This document shows, piece after piece, positions 1 through 9,547 of a stretch of DNA of 54,910 bases. The stretch is from Bradyrhizobium sp. AS23.2. Lineage in GTDB: Bacteria; Pseudomonadota; Alphaproteobacteria; Rhizobiales; Xanthobacteraceae. The stretch is from assembly GCF_001908185.1 (NCBI RefSeq), contig NZ_LGHM01000007.1, positions 1 through 54,910 of the forward strand, read 5' to 3'. Within the stretch, counting starts at the first letter, position 1; every line of letters starts with the position of its first letter. The notes below the pieces were generated by a model, which saw only the letters and a program-made list of their open reading frames with translations, was not told the origin of the DNA and ran no database searches. Made by a program: the position numbers and the translations under genes.

Positions 1-3000
1 GGGAGCCGCATGCGGGGCTTTCGGCGTCGGCGCGCCCTTGGGTTCACCCTTGGGCTTCGGCGGCGCGCGGCGCGGATCGCGACCCGGTATCGGCACGTCG
101 GTCAGCGACGGCTCCGGCGCCGGGTCGGGAGAGACGAGCGTCGGCAGCGCGGCGGTCGCCGGCGGCGGCTCGCCGCGTTCGATGGCGTCGAGCCGGCGCG
201 TCTCGCGGTCAATCGTGCGCACCGCAAGCCAGGAGGACAGCGGTGCGAGGTCGATGGTGCGGCTCAGCCTGTCCGGGGGACCTGCCGCGAACAACTGGAT
301 CTCCGGCGGCGCGCCTGACAGGCCGGTCATGATCGGCGTCAGGCTGGCGCGAATGTCGGCCTGATCGGCGGGAATATCGTAGCCGCCGGAGACGATGGCG
401 CGGGCGTTCTTCGCCTCGAGCGGCGTCGCGCCGACGCGCAGCCGTCCGTCGCGGATCGTGAACGGAATCTGCGCCGAGGCGACTGCGATGTGACCTGCCA
501 GCAACGCGGGCTCGACGAGCTGCCGCAACCGGTTGTCGTCGGTGACCTGACCGCTGTCGCTGGCGCGGATGGCGATCTCGAAGGCGCGCGGATTGAGGCC
601 GGCGATCTCGGCGGAGTCCAGCGTCACCGTGCCGTTGCCGGCGAGCGCGCCGATCAAGGCCGCGACGCTGCGGCCCTGGCTGGTCAGCGCCATCTGCACC
701 GACGCGCGTCCCTTGGGCAGCGCGAGATCGCGGTAGCGCAGCGTGGTCGCATCGACATTGGTGAGATCGAGATGCAGGTTCAGCGCAACGCCATTGGCGC
801 CATTGCGTGCATCGAGGCTCGCCGACATCTCGCCGCCACCGATGCCGCCCTTGAGCGCATCGAGCGCGAGCGACTGGCCGTCGCTCCGGATCGTGCCGCC
901 GACGGGGCGCAGCTCAATGCCATCAGGCAACGTGCCGTGCAACGCCTGGAAGGCGATCCGGCCGCGCCAGCCACCGAGAAGCCCCGCGCTCAACGGCTCG
1001 CCGGCGTCGCGTCCCGCCGCGCCGATGGCCATCGCGAGCGCAGGCATGAGATCGAGCGAGTCGAGGCCGACTTCGCCGTCGACGCTCTTCTCCTGATCGA
1101 GCGTCACCACCAGATGGCCACGCAAATGCGAGCCGGCCGCGCTGCTGTCGAGATCGTCGAAGGTCAGGCGATTGCCGGAGAGGCCGACGCGCGAGGACAG
1201 GCTGACGCTCTGCACCGACTTGTCGGCCGGGCTGGTCCCGAACAGCGGCGCCAGATTGGCGTTGCGCACGCGCAGGTTCACGCTGCCCTTCGGCTCGGAC
1301 AGTTCGACATTGCCCTGCGCATCCGCGTCCAGTCCGCCTCCGCTGAGCTTGGCGTTCAATTGCAGAGGCCGGCGCCAGGTGCCGCTCACCTTGCCTTCGA
1401 ACTGCGAGGCGCCCTCGCCTGCGGCCACCACGCGATCGAGACCGAGCAGCGCCAGCATCGCGCCGGCCTGCGGCGTCGAGACTTTCGAGACCAGCGTGAA
1501 GTCGCTGTTGCGCAGGCGGTCGAGATCGATGCCGTTGACTGCGGCCGCCGGCGTCTGAGCGGCCAGCGTCGCTGTGGCCTTGAGCTGCGGCGCGTCGAGA
1601 TCGAGCACGACGCGGGCGTCGCTCCGATCGGCATGTTCGGCGTTCTTGTCGAGGCTGAGGTCCAGCTTCAGGCGGGTCGCGCCGGGCAGCGATGGGATGG
1701 CGTCGAACCGCGCGCGGACCGCGGGCGCAATCGGCTCGAGCAGCGCCGTGAGCTCGCGGAGCGAATTGGCCGAGGATTTCAGCGCGAGCTTGCCGGTGGC
1801 CCTGGTGCGGTCGAAGTTGCCGCTCGCCTCCGTGGTCACCCCGCTCGCCTGGCCGAACCGCAACTGCTCCAGCGACAGCGCCGCGGGATTGTAGCCGAGC
1901 TTCGCCGTGAACGGCCGCAGCTCCTGGCCGGCGGAGATCGCGCGGCCGATATCGAGCGAGAGCTTTGCTTCGTCCGGCCATTCGCCTTGCGGTCCGGCGA
2001 GCGCGCGCACGAAGCTCGCGGCGGCATCGAGATCGAGGCGGTCGGCCTTCAGCTCCGCGTCGATCCGCGAGCCCTTGCTCGCGCCGGTCTGGACGAAGCC
2101 GATGCGGCCCTCGACGGCGCCGCCCTCGATGTCGGCCTTCAGCCTGTCGATCGCGAGAAGGTTGGCCGCGATCGTCACGTCGCCTGTAAGGCGCAGCGGC
2201 CTGGTGCTGCGGCGGTTGACCTCGTTGCGGCCCTGGAGCCAGGCCATCAGCGTATCGGGGTCGGAGGATTCGACGCTGAGACGGCCACTGAAACTGTCGG
2301 CGCCGGGCGTCGCGCCGTTGAGCGAAAGCTGCGTCATGCCGGGCGCACGCAGCTCGAGCCGCCGGAAGGTCCAGGATCGGCCATCGGTCTGAAGCTCGGC
2401 CGTGATGTTCTGGAGCGGACGGCCACCGAGCATGATCTGGTCGGAGTTGAACTCGATCTGCGCCGGTATCGGCGCCTGCGGGATCGCCGCAAGACCCGCG
2501 CGTAGCGCCGGCAGGATGCGCAACGGCTCTGCATCGTCCTTGCCGGCCAGCCTGTCGGCATCGACCTGGCGCGCCGACAGCACCGCGCGCAGCAGCGGTG
2601 ATGCGCCCAACCTGAGGTCGCCGACGCCGCCGAGCTTCAGCGCAGTGTGTTCAGTGCCGAAGCTCGCATCGATCTGGTCGAACTTGGCGCCGGCCGGGTC
2701 CGCCTTGAGTTTTGTCGTGAGCTTCCAGGGTGTCGGCCCCGCCTCGCCTAGCTTCTTGACCGCGGGCACGGCCAGCGTCAGCGCGCCGTCGAATTTCGGC
2801 TGGCGGTTGTCGAAGGCGAGCACGCCTTCGAGATCGGCCAAAATGGCGCGCTCGCCGGGATCGATGTTGAAGTGGAGGCGGGTCGCGCTGCCGTCGGCGC
2901 TCGGGCCGGAGGAGACGCGGAACGGATAGCGCACCCCGGCGGCGGTGAAACGGCCGTCGCCGCGCACCGAACCGGCGAGCGAGCGCACGTCGCCGGAGAA

Positions 3001-3489
3001 AGCGATGTCATTGAGCTCCAGCGTCGAGCGGCTGGCGGCATCATGCAGGGCGATGCGGCCGGTGAGGTTCAACCGCTCGATCGCCAGCGAGGCCAGGTTG
3101 AAGGTGCCGCTCGCGGTGGACGGCAGGTCGACCCGCCCGTTGGCGGCGAGGCCGAGGTCTGCGGCCATGCCGCCAACTGTCAGCTCGGTGGCGCGCCATT
3201 CGCCCCGCATCAGCGAACCCAGGCTGAACTCGACGTCGAGCTTGTCGGCGCGCAGGCGGCCGAGATCGTTGTTGCCGCCGAAGGCAACCGAGCGCAGCCG
3301 CAGCGTCGGCGCCGGCAGGAGCCGCGCGTCCAGCTCGCCCGCCACCCGCACGGGGACGCCGATGATCCTAGTCGCCTCTGCCTCGAACTGGGGCCTGAAC
3401 TGGTTCCAGTCGATGAAGTAAGGCCCGATGAGCGCAGTCAGAAGCGCAATGATGAAGGCAATCGCCAATCCGAGCAGCGTCGTCTGCAC
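1..3489 (-). CDS. AsmA family protein, C-terminus beyond the window
   Basis: The frame is open from a GTG at 3489 to the left edge, giving at least 1163 residues; the stop lies outside the window. The N-terminus (VQTTLLGLAIAFIIALL) is a single membrane anchor followed by a short polar stretch (IDWNQF) typical of AsmA proteins. A very long body of repetitive beta-strand character follows. The visible C-terminal part is rich in Pro, Lys and Ala (DPRRAPPKPKGEPKG). AsmA/TamB/YhdP-type proteins sit in the inner membrane, span the periplasm and are implicated in outer-membrane lipid transport and assembly. A GGGGAGA Shine-Dalgarno lies just before the GTG. The AsmA call is firm; the exact substrate role is inference. 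Confidence 0.85.
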   Translation of the reverse strand, partial: MQTTLLGLAIAFIIALLTALIGPYFIDWNQFRPQFEAEATRIIGVPVRVAGELDARLLPAPTLRLRSVAFGGNNDLGRLRADKLDVEFSLGSLMRGEWRATELTVGGMAADLGLAANGRVDLPSTASGTFNLASLAIERLNLTGRIALHDAASRSTLELNDIAFSGDVRSLAGSVRGDGRFTAAGVRYPFRVSSGPSADGSATRLHFNIDPGERAILADLEGVLAFDNRQPKFDGALTLAVPAVKKLGEAGPTPWKLTTKLKADPAGAKFDQIDASFGTEHTALKLGGVGDLRLGASPLLRAVLSARQVDADRLAGKDDAEPLRILPALRAGLAAIPQAPIPAQIEFNSDQIMLGGRPLQNITAELQTDGRSWTFRRLELRAPGMTQLSLNGATPGADSFSGRLSVESSDPDTLMAWLQGRNEVNRRSTRPLRLTGDVTIAANLLAIDRLKADIEGGAVEGRIGFVQTGASKGSRIDAELKADRLDLDAAASFVRALAGPQGEWPDEAKLSLDIGRAISAGQELRPFTAKLGYNPAALSLEQLRFGQASGVTTEASGNFDRTRATGKLALKSSANSLRELTALLEPIAPAVRARFDAIPSLPGATRLKLDLSLDKNAEHADRSDARVVLDLDAPQLKATATLAAQTPAAAVNGIDLDRLRNSDFTLVSKVSTPQAGAMLALLGLDRVVAAGEGASQFEGKVSGTWRRPLQLNAKLSGGGLDADAQGNVELSEPKGSVNLRVRNANLAPLFGTSPADKSVQSVSLSSRVGLSGNRLTFDDLDSSAAGSHLRGHLVVTLDQEKSVDGEVGLDSLDLMPALAMAIGAAGRDAGEPLSAGLLGGWRGRIAFQALHGTLPDGIELRPVGGTIRSDGQSLALDALKGGIGGGEMSASLDARNGANGVALNLHLDLTNVDATTLRYRDLALPKGRASVQMALTSQGRSVAALIGALAGNGTVTLDSAEIAGLNPRAFEIAIRASDSGQVTDDNRLRQLVEPALLAGHIAVASAQIPFTIRDGRLRVGATPLEAKNARAIVSGGYDIPADQADIRASLTPIMTGLSGAPPEIQLFAAGPPDRLSRTIDLAPLSSWLAVRTIDRETRRLDAIERGEPPPATAALPTLVSPDPAPEPSLTDVPIPGRDPRRAPPKPKGEPKGAPTPKAPHAAP

Positions 3490-3641
3490 GGGTCTCCCCT
3501 CGGCCAGACCGGCGTCACGACCAAACCTTGGCCAGACCCAAGCCTCAGGGGACTTCAGGCGCGCCGGAACAGCCCCTTTATAGAGGGAAGTGTGGCGAAG
3601 TCACAGCGACTGTTGCGCACGGAGGTTAACGCCGAACGCCC

Positions 3642-4874
3642 TCACCAGCTCGCCGGCAGCCGCTTCAGGCCACGCAGCACGAAGGTCGGCCGCCATTCCG
3701 GGTTCGCGACGTCGTCGATGCGCAGATCCGGCAGACGGCGCAAGAGCGTGGCGATGGCGATCTCGGCCTCGATGCGCGCCAATTGGGCACCCAGGCAGAA
3801 ATGGATGCCGCCGCCGAACGACAGCGGCTTGACGTTGGCCCGGGTTACGTCGAGCCGGTCGGGGCGATCAGGATAGACCGCCGGATCGCGATTGGCCGAG
3901 CCGAGCAGGCAGAGCACGGTCTCGCCCTTGGGGATCTTCACGCCGCCGAGATCGTCGATGTCCTCCAGCGTGACGCGGCCAGTCATCTGCACCGACGAAT
4001 CGTAGCGCAGGAATTCCTCGATCGCGCCTGCCATCAGCTCCGGCCGCGCCTTCAGGAGCGCGAGCTGGTCCGGATTGCGGTGGAGCGCCAAGAGACCGTT
4101 GCCGATCAGATTGACGGTGGTCTCGTGGCCCGCACCGAACAGCAGGATGATGTTGGCGGTCAGTTCCTCGTTGGTGAGCTTGTGACCATCCTCCTCGGCC
4201 TGCACGAGCTGGGTGATGAGATCATCCCCGGGAGTGCGGCGGCGCAGCTCGAACAGCTGTTGGAAGTACATCTGCGCCATCAGGTTGCCCTCGTTGCCCT
4301 TCTTGATCTCCTCGGGAGAGAGGGGCACCGGGTCGAGCAGCCGTCCGCCGTCGCGCGAGCTCTTGTAGAAGACCTCGCGATGCTCCTCGGGGATGCCGAG
4401 CATGTCGCAAATGATGGTGACCGGCAGGCGGAAGGCGAAATCCTCGATCAGGTCCATGTGCCCGCGATCGATCACGGCATCGATAGCCTGGTCGACGATC
4501 TCCTGGATCCGCGGCCGCATATCCTCGATCCGGCGGGCGGTGAAGGCCTTCACGACGAGGCCGCGCAGGCGAGTGTGGTCGGGCGGATCGGCCTGCAGCA
4601 TCCAGTGGCTCATGCTGCGGAATACCGGCTCGTCCATGATCGCAGGGCTATAGCGGCGCTTGGAGCGCTCAACGAAGTCCTTGCCGAAGCGCTTGTCGCG
4701 CAGCACGAGGCTGACCTCGGCGTGACGGCTGGCGACGAACTGGCCGAACGGGGTCTCATGGATCGGATCGATCGTGCGCAGCCGGTCGTAGTGCGGATAG
4801 GGATCGCGGATGAAGTCTGGTGACAGCGGGTTGAACAGCGGTCCGCCGCCGCCGGGTTGCACTTGCTCGTTCAT
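3642..4874 (-). CDS. Cytochrome P450 (410 aa)
   Basis: This is a soluble bacterial class I P450. The I-helix oxygen-activation motif AGHETT is at about residues 248-253, the K-helix ExxR (EFLR) at about 287-290, and the heme loop FGGGIHFCLGAQLAR carries the axial cysteine near residue 360. Such enzymes hydroxylate small hydrophobic substrates using a ferredoxin and reductase, neither of which is encoded nearby. I chose ATG 4874 (MNEQVQPGG) because a GAGGT ribosome site precedes it; an upstream in-frame start at 4940 would add 22 unlikely residues and run towards the operator. The gene is divergent from a TetR regulator, with a perfect palindrome between them, so substrate-inducible expression is likely. 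The substrate cannot be told from sequence. Confidence 0.93.
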   Translation of the reverse strand: MNEQVQPGGGGPLFNPLSPDFIRDPYPHYDRLRTIDPIHETPFGQFVASRHAEVSLVLRDKRFGKDFVERSKRRYSPAIMDEPVFRSMSHWMLQADPPDHTRLRGLVVKAFTARRIEDMRPRIQEIVDQAIDAVIDRGHMDLIEDFAFRLPVTIICDMLGIPEEHREVFYKSSRDGGRLLDPVPLSPEEIKKGNEGNLMAQMYFQQLFELRRRTPGDDLITQLVQAEEDGHKLTNEELTANIILLFGAGHETTVNLIGNGLLALHRNPDQLALLKARPELMAGAIEEFLRYDSSVQMTGRVTLEDIDDLGGVKIPKGETVLCLLGSANRDPAVYPDRPDRLDVTRANVKPLSFGGGIHFCLGAQLARIEAEIAIATLLRRLPDLRIDDVANPEWRPTFVLRGLKRLPASW

Positions 4875-4957
4875 GGTGACCTCAAATCGGTTGCCGCATG
4901 ACACGAATACGCAGGCAGCCCCGATGCCCGGCGTAACCATCCCCTGGAATTATCAAC

Positions 4958-4977
4958 TCGATACATTGTTGTATCGA
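4958..4977. promoter_or_regulatory. Palindromic operator between P450 and TetR genes
   Basis: Perfect 8-bp inverted repeat TCGATACA-TTGT-TGTATCGA. It lies 27 bp before the TetR start codon and 84 bp before the P450 start. Position and symmetry fit a TetR operator controlling both divergent genes. This is inferred from layout, not demonstrated. Confidence 0.7.
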
Positions 4978-5003
4978 ATTGCATTCTGCCCTAACCTGCC
5001 CCG

Positions 5004-5630
5004 ATGTCAAGAGTGAGAACCAGGCCGACCAGGGACGACACGCGCGACAAGCTGTTCGAGGCGGCCGCGCGCGTGTTCGAGGAGGACGGCATCGGCGGCG
5101 CCAGCATCGAGGCGATCGCGACCGCGGCCGGCTTCACCCGCGGCGCGTTCTATTCAAACTTTGGGAGCAAGGACGAGTTGATCATCGCCATGCTCGAGGA
5201 CCATGTCGAACAGTCGATCCGGCGCAACCTCGACATCCTCGCGCGGCACAAGAATCTCGACGACTTCATCGCGGCCCTGAAAGCGATGGATCGCGCCCGC
5301 CAGGACCCCCTCACCCGCTCGCCGCTCCTGCACATCGAGATGATCCTCTATGTCGCGCGCGCCGAGAAACGGCGGCCCGAGCTTGCCAAGCGCCTGCGCG
5401 CCCGGCGCAAGATGATCGCCGACATCGTCGAGGCGACATTGAAGAGCAACGGCCAGAACGACACGCTGAACCCGGCATGGATCGCCTCCGTCGTGCTGGC
5501 GCTCGACGACGGCTTTCGCCTGCACCGGCTGATCGATCCGGAGACCGCGCCGGCCGACAGCTTCTGGCGCGCGATCACCGATCTCCGGCGCAGCACGGGG
5601 CTGTCATCGGACCAGGGCGCCTCTTCATAG
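5004..5630 (+). CDS. TetR family transcriptional regulator
   Basis: The protein has 208 residues with a canonical N-terminal TetR helix-turn-helix: a helix around residues 12-30 (TRDKLFEAAARVFEEDG), then GASIEAIATAAGFTRGAFYSNFGSKDELI, with the recognition helix near residues 37-50. The C-terminal part is a variable all-helical ligand-binding and dimerisation domain. It is transcribed away from the P450 gene, and the 20-bp palindrome upstream is the obvious operator. The likely role is a repressor of itself and the P450, released by a small ligand, perhaps the P450 substrate. The DNA-binding domain call is firm; the ligand and target are inferred. Confidence 0.93.
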   Translation: MSRVRTRPTRDDTRDKLFEAAARVFEEDGIGGASIEAIATAAGFTRGAFYSNFGSKDELIIAMLEDHVEQSIRRNLDILARHKNLDDFIAALKAMDRARQDPLTRSPLLHIEMILYVARAEKRRPELAKRLRARRKMIADIVEATLKSNGQNDTLNPAWIASVVLALDDGFRLHRLIDPETAPADSFWRAITDLRRSTGLSSDQGASS

Positions 5631-5756
5631 TCCAACGTCGGAGAGATTGCTCGGAATCATCACGGCCATCCAAACGCAATCCGCCGAAGGTGCATAGCGC
5701 CACCGGTCAACATCGATCAGTTGTCACCGATGCGGCTACCAAGTTGAGCATAGAGA

Positions 5757-7880
5757 ATGCGCCCTAATCGCTGGAATACCTCGAACTTTTCTGCGTTGCG
5801 GCTAAGCGCGGCGATGTCCGGATTGTTCGTCCTTCTGAGCATTCCCGTACTGATCTTCATCCTGATCTACAACTACGAGCGCAGCTCTGCCGCGATCAAC
5901 GCTACGCTGAACGACGTTGTGACCAAGACCAAGCAGGCAAGCATCGAAGATGCAAAGAACCTGATAGATCCGGTCGCAACCACACTCGGACTCATCGCAG
6001 CGCTTTCCGCAGAAGACCCGCAGTTCTTCAGGAAAGAGGAAAGCCGTGAACTGCTCTACCAGGCGCTTACCTCGGGGCGACAAATCGATGCGGTCTTCGT
6101 CAGTTTCGAAGACGGCTTTCATCGGGTTGTCACCCGGATGGACGATGACCGCAGGCGCTCCGATCCGAAGATTCCGTCGTCAGCAAATTGGCATTCCAGC
6201 TACATCGATAGCTTTGCCGGCCGGCCGCGACGGGTCCGGCATCGCACGTTTTACGATACCTGGCCCCACGTCGTAGGCAGCTATGACGTAGATACCATTG
6301 AGGACATCAGAGCGCTCGCTGGCTACCAGGCGGCGAAGAGCACTCTCAAACTGGTCGTGGAGGGACCTTGGCCAAATCCCGATACCGGCTATCCGGTCAT
6401 TACCCTGAGGATCCCGATTGTCGCACACGGCCAGTTTATCGGCTGCGCCTCGGGCAATATCACGCTCAACGTGCTTTCAGATTTTCTCACGAGCCACCGC
6501 GCCAGTCCCCACAGCACCACGGTGATCGCTAGCACGACCGACGCCACGATTATCGCCTATCCAGATCCCAAAAAAGGCGTGCGGCTGGAGAACGGTCGAC
6601 TCGAACTCGCCAGACTCGACACTATTGCCGACGACGACCTGCGCGAGGCGTATCGACTTCGCCACGAGACCAAGCGGGACAACTTCTTCTTTCACTCACC
6701 GCAGCACGGCCAGGAGATCAGTGCGACCTTCACCCGTTTTCCAGAAACTTTCGACAAGCCTTGGGAGGTGATTACTCTTACGCCGACGGACGATTTTGTC
6801 GGCACCCTCAAGCGGACTAACCGGCAGATGATCGCCGTGATCGGCGTATTGACGGGGATCGAATTGCTGCTGATCTATTTCCTCTCGCGGCGGTTGTCGC
6901 TCCCCATTGAATCCGTGTCGTCGGCGCTACGATCGGTCAAGGATCTGACGTTCTCGCACGCGGGCGCGATGCCGCCGCCATCTTACATCCGGGAAGTCAA
7001 GGAGCTGCAAACAGCCGTTTCGCTGTTCGAGACCTCGCTCCGCTCGTTCTCCTCGTTCGTGCCGCTGGATGTCGTTAGAAAGCTGATCAAGACTGGAATG
7101 CCGCTTGGCCTCGGCGTCGAGCAGAGATTCATGACGGTGATCTTCACCGATTTGAAGGATTTCTCCACGTTGTCGGAGCAAATGGCTCCCAATGATCTGC
7201 TTTCCCAACTCTCGGTCTATTTTGAAGTCGTCTCGAACGCCATAGCGGAAGAGTCAGGGACAGTCGACAAGTTCATCGGTGATGGCGTTATGGCATTCTG
7301 GGGCGCTCCGGTCCATCGCGAGGACCATGTGCTGCGTGGCTGCTGTGGCGCGATGCGAGCAACGCGTCGCATGGAGCAACTCAACGCAGACTGGCGCAAG
7401 GAGGGCCGGCCGCCGTTTCATCTCCGCGTTGGCTTGCATTGCTCGGACGTACTGGTAGGCAATGTCGGGGCAACCGAGCGATTGAGCTATACCGTCATGG
7501 GCGATGGTGTAAACGTCGCGGCGCGGTTGGAGGGCATCAATAAGACTTTTGGCACGACGATCTGCATCAGCGACAGCGTGTTCGAGGCTGTCGAGCCCGA
7601 AATCATCGCAAGACCAATCAGGAAGGTTCAGGTCAAGGGCCGCAAGCGCGAGTTCATGATCTACGAGCTTCTGGGCATCAAGGGCAATGATGATCCCGAG
7701 CTCAAGGTCACCGAGCACGAGATTGCACTGTGCGATCGAACGAGGGAAGCCTCAATCTACTTTGAGCGAGGAGAACTGGATCAAGCCGCGCGACACTACG
7801 AAGATATTCTGCGAGACTTTCCCGACGATCCAGTTGCAACGTCGCTGCTTGCCATGTGTCGCGCGAAAGTGCCCATCTAA
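5757..7880 (+). CDS. Membrane-bound class III adenylate/guanylate cyclase with Cache sensor
   Basis: The 707-residue protein has a first membrane helix at about 15-37, a periplasmic double-Cache-like sensor region (about 45-330), a second membrane helix (about 352-373), a HAMP-like linker and a class III nucleotidyl cyclase domain (about 455-625). Both metal-binding aspartates are present, in FTDLKDF (Asp465) and in IGDGVMAFWG (Asp509). The transition-state pair is in GDGVNVAARLEG (Asn586, Arg590). A C-terminal extension (ASIYFERGELDQAARHYEDIL) looks like one TPR-type repeat. The predicted reaction is ATP to cAMP in response to an extracellular small molecule. No effector gene is adjacent. 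Substrate choice of ATP over GTP is inferred from the family. Confidence 0.92.
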   Translation: MRPNRWNTSNFSALRLSAAMSGLFVLLSIPVLIFILIYNYERSSAAINATLNDVVTKTKQASIEDAKNLIDPVATTLGLIAALSAEDPQFFRKEESRELLYQALTSGRQIDAVFVSFEDGFHRVVTRMDDDRRRSDPKIPSSANWHSSYIDSFAGRPRRVRHRTFYDTWPHVVGSYDVDTIEDIRALAGYQAAKSTLKLVVEGPWPNPDTGYPVITLRIPIVAHGQFIGCASGNITLNVLSDFLTSHRASPHSTTVIASTTDATIIAYPDPKKGVRLENGRLELARLDTIADDDLREAYRLRHETKRDNFFFHSPQHGQEISATFTRFPETFDKPWEVITLTPTDDFVGTLKRTNRQMIAVIGVLTGIELLLIYFLSRRLSLPIESVSSALRSVKDLTFSHAGAMPPPSYIREVKELQTAVSLFETSLRSFSSFVPLDVVRKLIKTGMPLGLGVEQRFMTVIFTDLKDFSTLSEQMAPNDLLSQLSVYFEVVSNAIAEESGTVDKFIGDGVMAFWGAPVHREDHVLRGCCGAMRATRRMEQLNADWRKEGRPPFHLRVGLHCSDVLVGNVGATERLSYTVMGDGVNVAARLEGINKTFGTTICISDSVFEAVEPEIIARPIRKVQVKGRKREFMIYELLGIKGNDDPELKVTEHEIALCDRTREASIYFERGELDQAARHYEDILRDFPDDPVATSLLAMCRAKVPI

Positions 7881-8049
7881 GGCCAGGCTGCCGCGCAAGG
7901 CAGCGGTGGAAGACAAGATCACCGGGCTCAGCGCCAAGCGAACAGTAGTGATGTCCGAGCAGGTCACTGCCATGTCCCACCGCGAATAGCCCAATCATAG
8001 ACCGTCGAGTCGACTTTACGCTCAGCGTCCAAAGCGGAAGCCGCCGCCA

Positions 8050-9372
8050 CTACGATCCGGCCTTCGAGGTCGGTGCAGCAAGCGCTGATCTGCGATCATG
8101 GATAAGATTCTCGAGACGATGAGCGGCTACGTTCAGGGTAGCGGCATCCAGTGCGTTCTCGTCGTCCGTTGCCGCTCTGGCGCGTTGCGCGCGCAGGACC
8201 TCGTCGATTTGATTTTCGATCTCTGACAAATCGGATTCCGTCTCGGCGTTCCGGATCTTCCGTCCCAGCGCATAAAGCGAATCCAGCGCCGCTTCTTTGG
8301 TCTGGAAATCGCCCGACCGGAGAAATCTCCAGGCCGTCGCCAATACCGTGACGAGCGCGCCCAATGCCATTGGAGCCAGGAAAATCAAGTTGCTCCACTT
8401 GTCCAGGAAGCCTTGCTGCGTGCCATTGTAGTACTCTGCCGCACCCGCATGAACCGGAAGATATGCGCCGGGATCAGTGTCCGGCGCCTTGACCTGCGCG
8501 AGGATTGGCTCCTCGCGCAACAGGTCCCTGCGTGCACTCATCAAGGCTTGCGTAAAGTCGGCGACCAAATCGTTATCGAGGCTCTTCCTGGCGACGAGGT
8601 AAAACGAAACCCTCAGCGTCGTGACATCGTCTTCCGGATTCGGAGGTGAGCCTCGCAACGTTCCCTTGGGGATGTCGAAGCTCTCATAGGCGCGTTCTTC
8701 CTCCGCAATTGCTCCCGCATTCTCGATCGGGATCGGTGTCGGCGCCGCTTTCGCGTTTTGGGCGAAGAGTCCACGCACCATTGACAAATATTTCTCGGTG
8801 AGTGGCAGGACGAGAAGAACGGCACGCACCTCCTTGGTATCAAGCGCTCGACGTATGTCCGCCGGCGCAAAGTTCTTGAACACGACATTGGCGCGATCAA
8901 GGTTGTATGCCTTTGTAAGCACGCTGACGATCTTCTGATTGGTCTCGCCCCCGACCACGCCGACTGTTACGCGCTTCAGGCCGGCCATGTCCGTAATTGA
9001 GGATCCCGGGGGCGTGACGAGCAACGCCACAGCTTGAGCGAGGACAACGACTGCCTGTGCCTGCGACAGGTCGCCGACGTCTCCACGAACAACCGCGAGG
9101 TCCGTCTTGCCCGTCGAAAAGGCGCTCGCGGATTCGGCTGCGCCGGCGGTTTCGACGATTTTGAGCCGTACCGGAGCATTCGTTGCGGCAAGCCGGCTCG
9201 CAAGCGCTGATAGAACCCTTGGAGCTTCGCCGTCCAAAGATCCGACCGCGATCGATAACGTCACCGGCCGAATGTACCACCGGTAAGCGACGTAGCTTGC
9301 GCCCGCAGCCAAGGCGACCAGCCCTGCAACCACAACAATGCGCAGCCAGATCGGTAGCCTGAACGCACCCAT
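8050..9372 (-). CDS. Membrane-anchored TAXI-family solute receptor
   Basis: The protein has 440 residues from ATG 9372 (MGAFRLPIW), which has a GGGAAAG ribosome site; longer forms would run into the divergent promoter. An N-terminal membrane helix (about 9-30) is followed by a periplasmic TAXI/NMT1-type binding domain (IAVGSLDGEAPRVLSALASRL; KTDLAVVRGD; VGVVGGETNQKI). A second membrane helix (NLIFLAPMALGALVTVL) and a cytoplasmic, charged, probably coiled-coil tail complete it. TAXI proteins normally deliver ligands to TRAP permeases, but here the receptor domain is tethered at both ends and no TRAP membrane gene is adjacent. A sensory or scaffold role is possible. It is divergent from a DUF4239 gene. 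Confidence 0.85.
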   Translation of the reverse strand: MGAFRLPIWLRIVVVAGLVALAAGASYVAYRWYIRPVTLSIAVGSLDGEAPRVLSALASRLAATNAPVRLKIVETAGAAESASAFSTGKTDLAVVRGDVGDLSQAQAVVVLAQAVALLVTPPGSSITDMAGLKRVTVGVVGGETNQKIVSVLTKAYNLDRANVVFKNFAPADIRRALDTKEVRAVLLVLPLTEKYLSMVRGLFAQNAKAAPTPIPIENAGAIAEEERAYESFDIPKGTLRGSPPNPEDDVTTLRVSFYLVARKSLDNDLVADFTQALMSARRDLLREEPILAQVKAPDTDPGAYLPVHAGAAEYYNGTQQGFLDKWSNLIFLAPMALGALVTVLATAWRFLRSGDFQTKEAALDSLYALGRKIRNAETESDLSEIENQIDEVLRAQRARAATDDENALDAATLNVAAHRLENLIHDRRSALAAPTSKAGS

Positions 9373-9477
9373 GTTCTTTCCCAACAAGCAGTCGATATGC
9401 CGAATCTCGACAACCGATAACTTCAAGGTGCCCAGCACCGAGGATTGTATTAGCTTGCCAATGAGGCGGAGAAGCAA

Positions 9478-9491
9478 TTGACATAGATCAA
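9478..9491. promoter_or_regulatory. FixK/FNR-like box TTGACATAGATCAA
   Basis: It matches the rhizobial FixK2/FNR consensus TTGA-N6-TCAA and 9 of 10 positions of TTGAT-N4-ATCAA. Its centre is 63 bp before the DUF4239 start codon. A class II activator site (about -41.5) would place the transcript start near 9526. It could also serve the divergent TAXI gene. This is inference from pattern and spacing. Confidence 0.45.
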
Positions 9492-9547
9492 CGAGCTTAC
9501 CCCTCTGCCGGTCCCTAAGGCAACGATTGCGCAGGGAGTTGATTGCA

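Noticed and set aside
490..2505. Long open frame on the plus strand (671 codons)
   Set aside because: It is antisense to the AsmA gene. It is Arg/Gly/Ala-rich with no domain or ribosome site, typical of the shadow frame in high-GC DNA.
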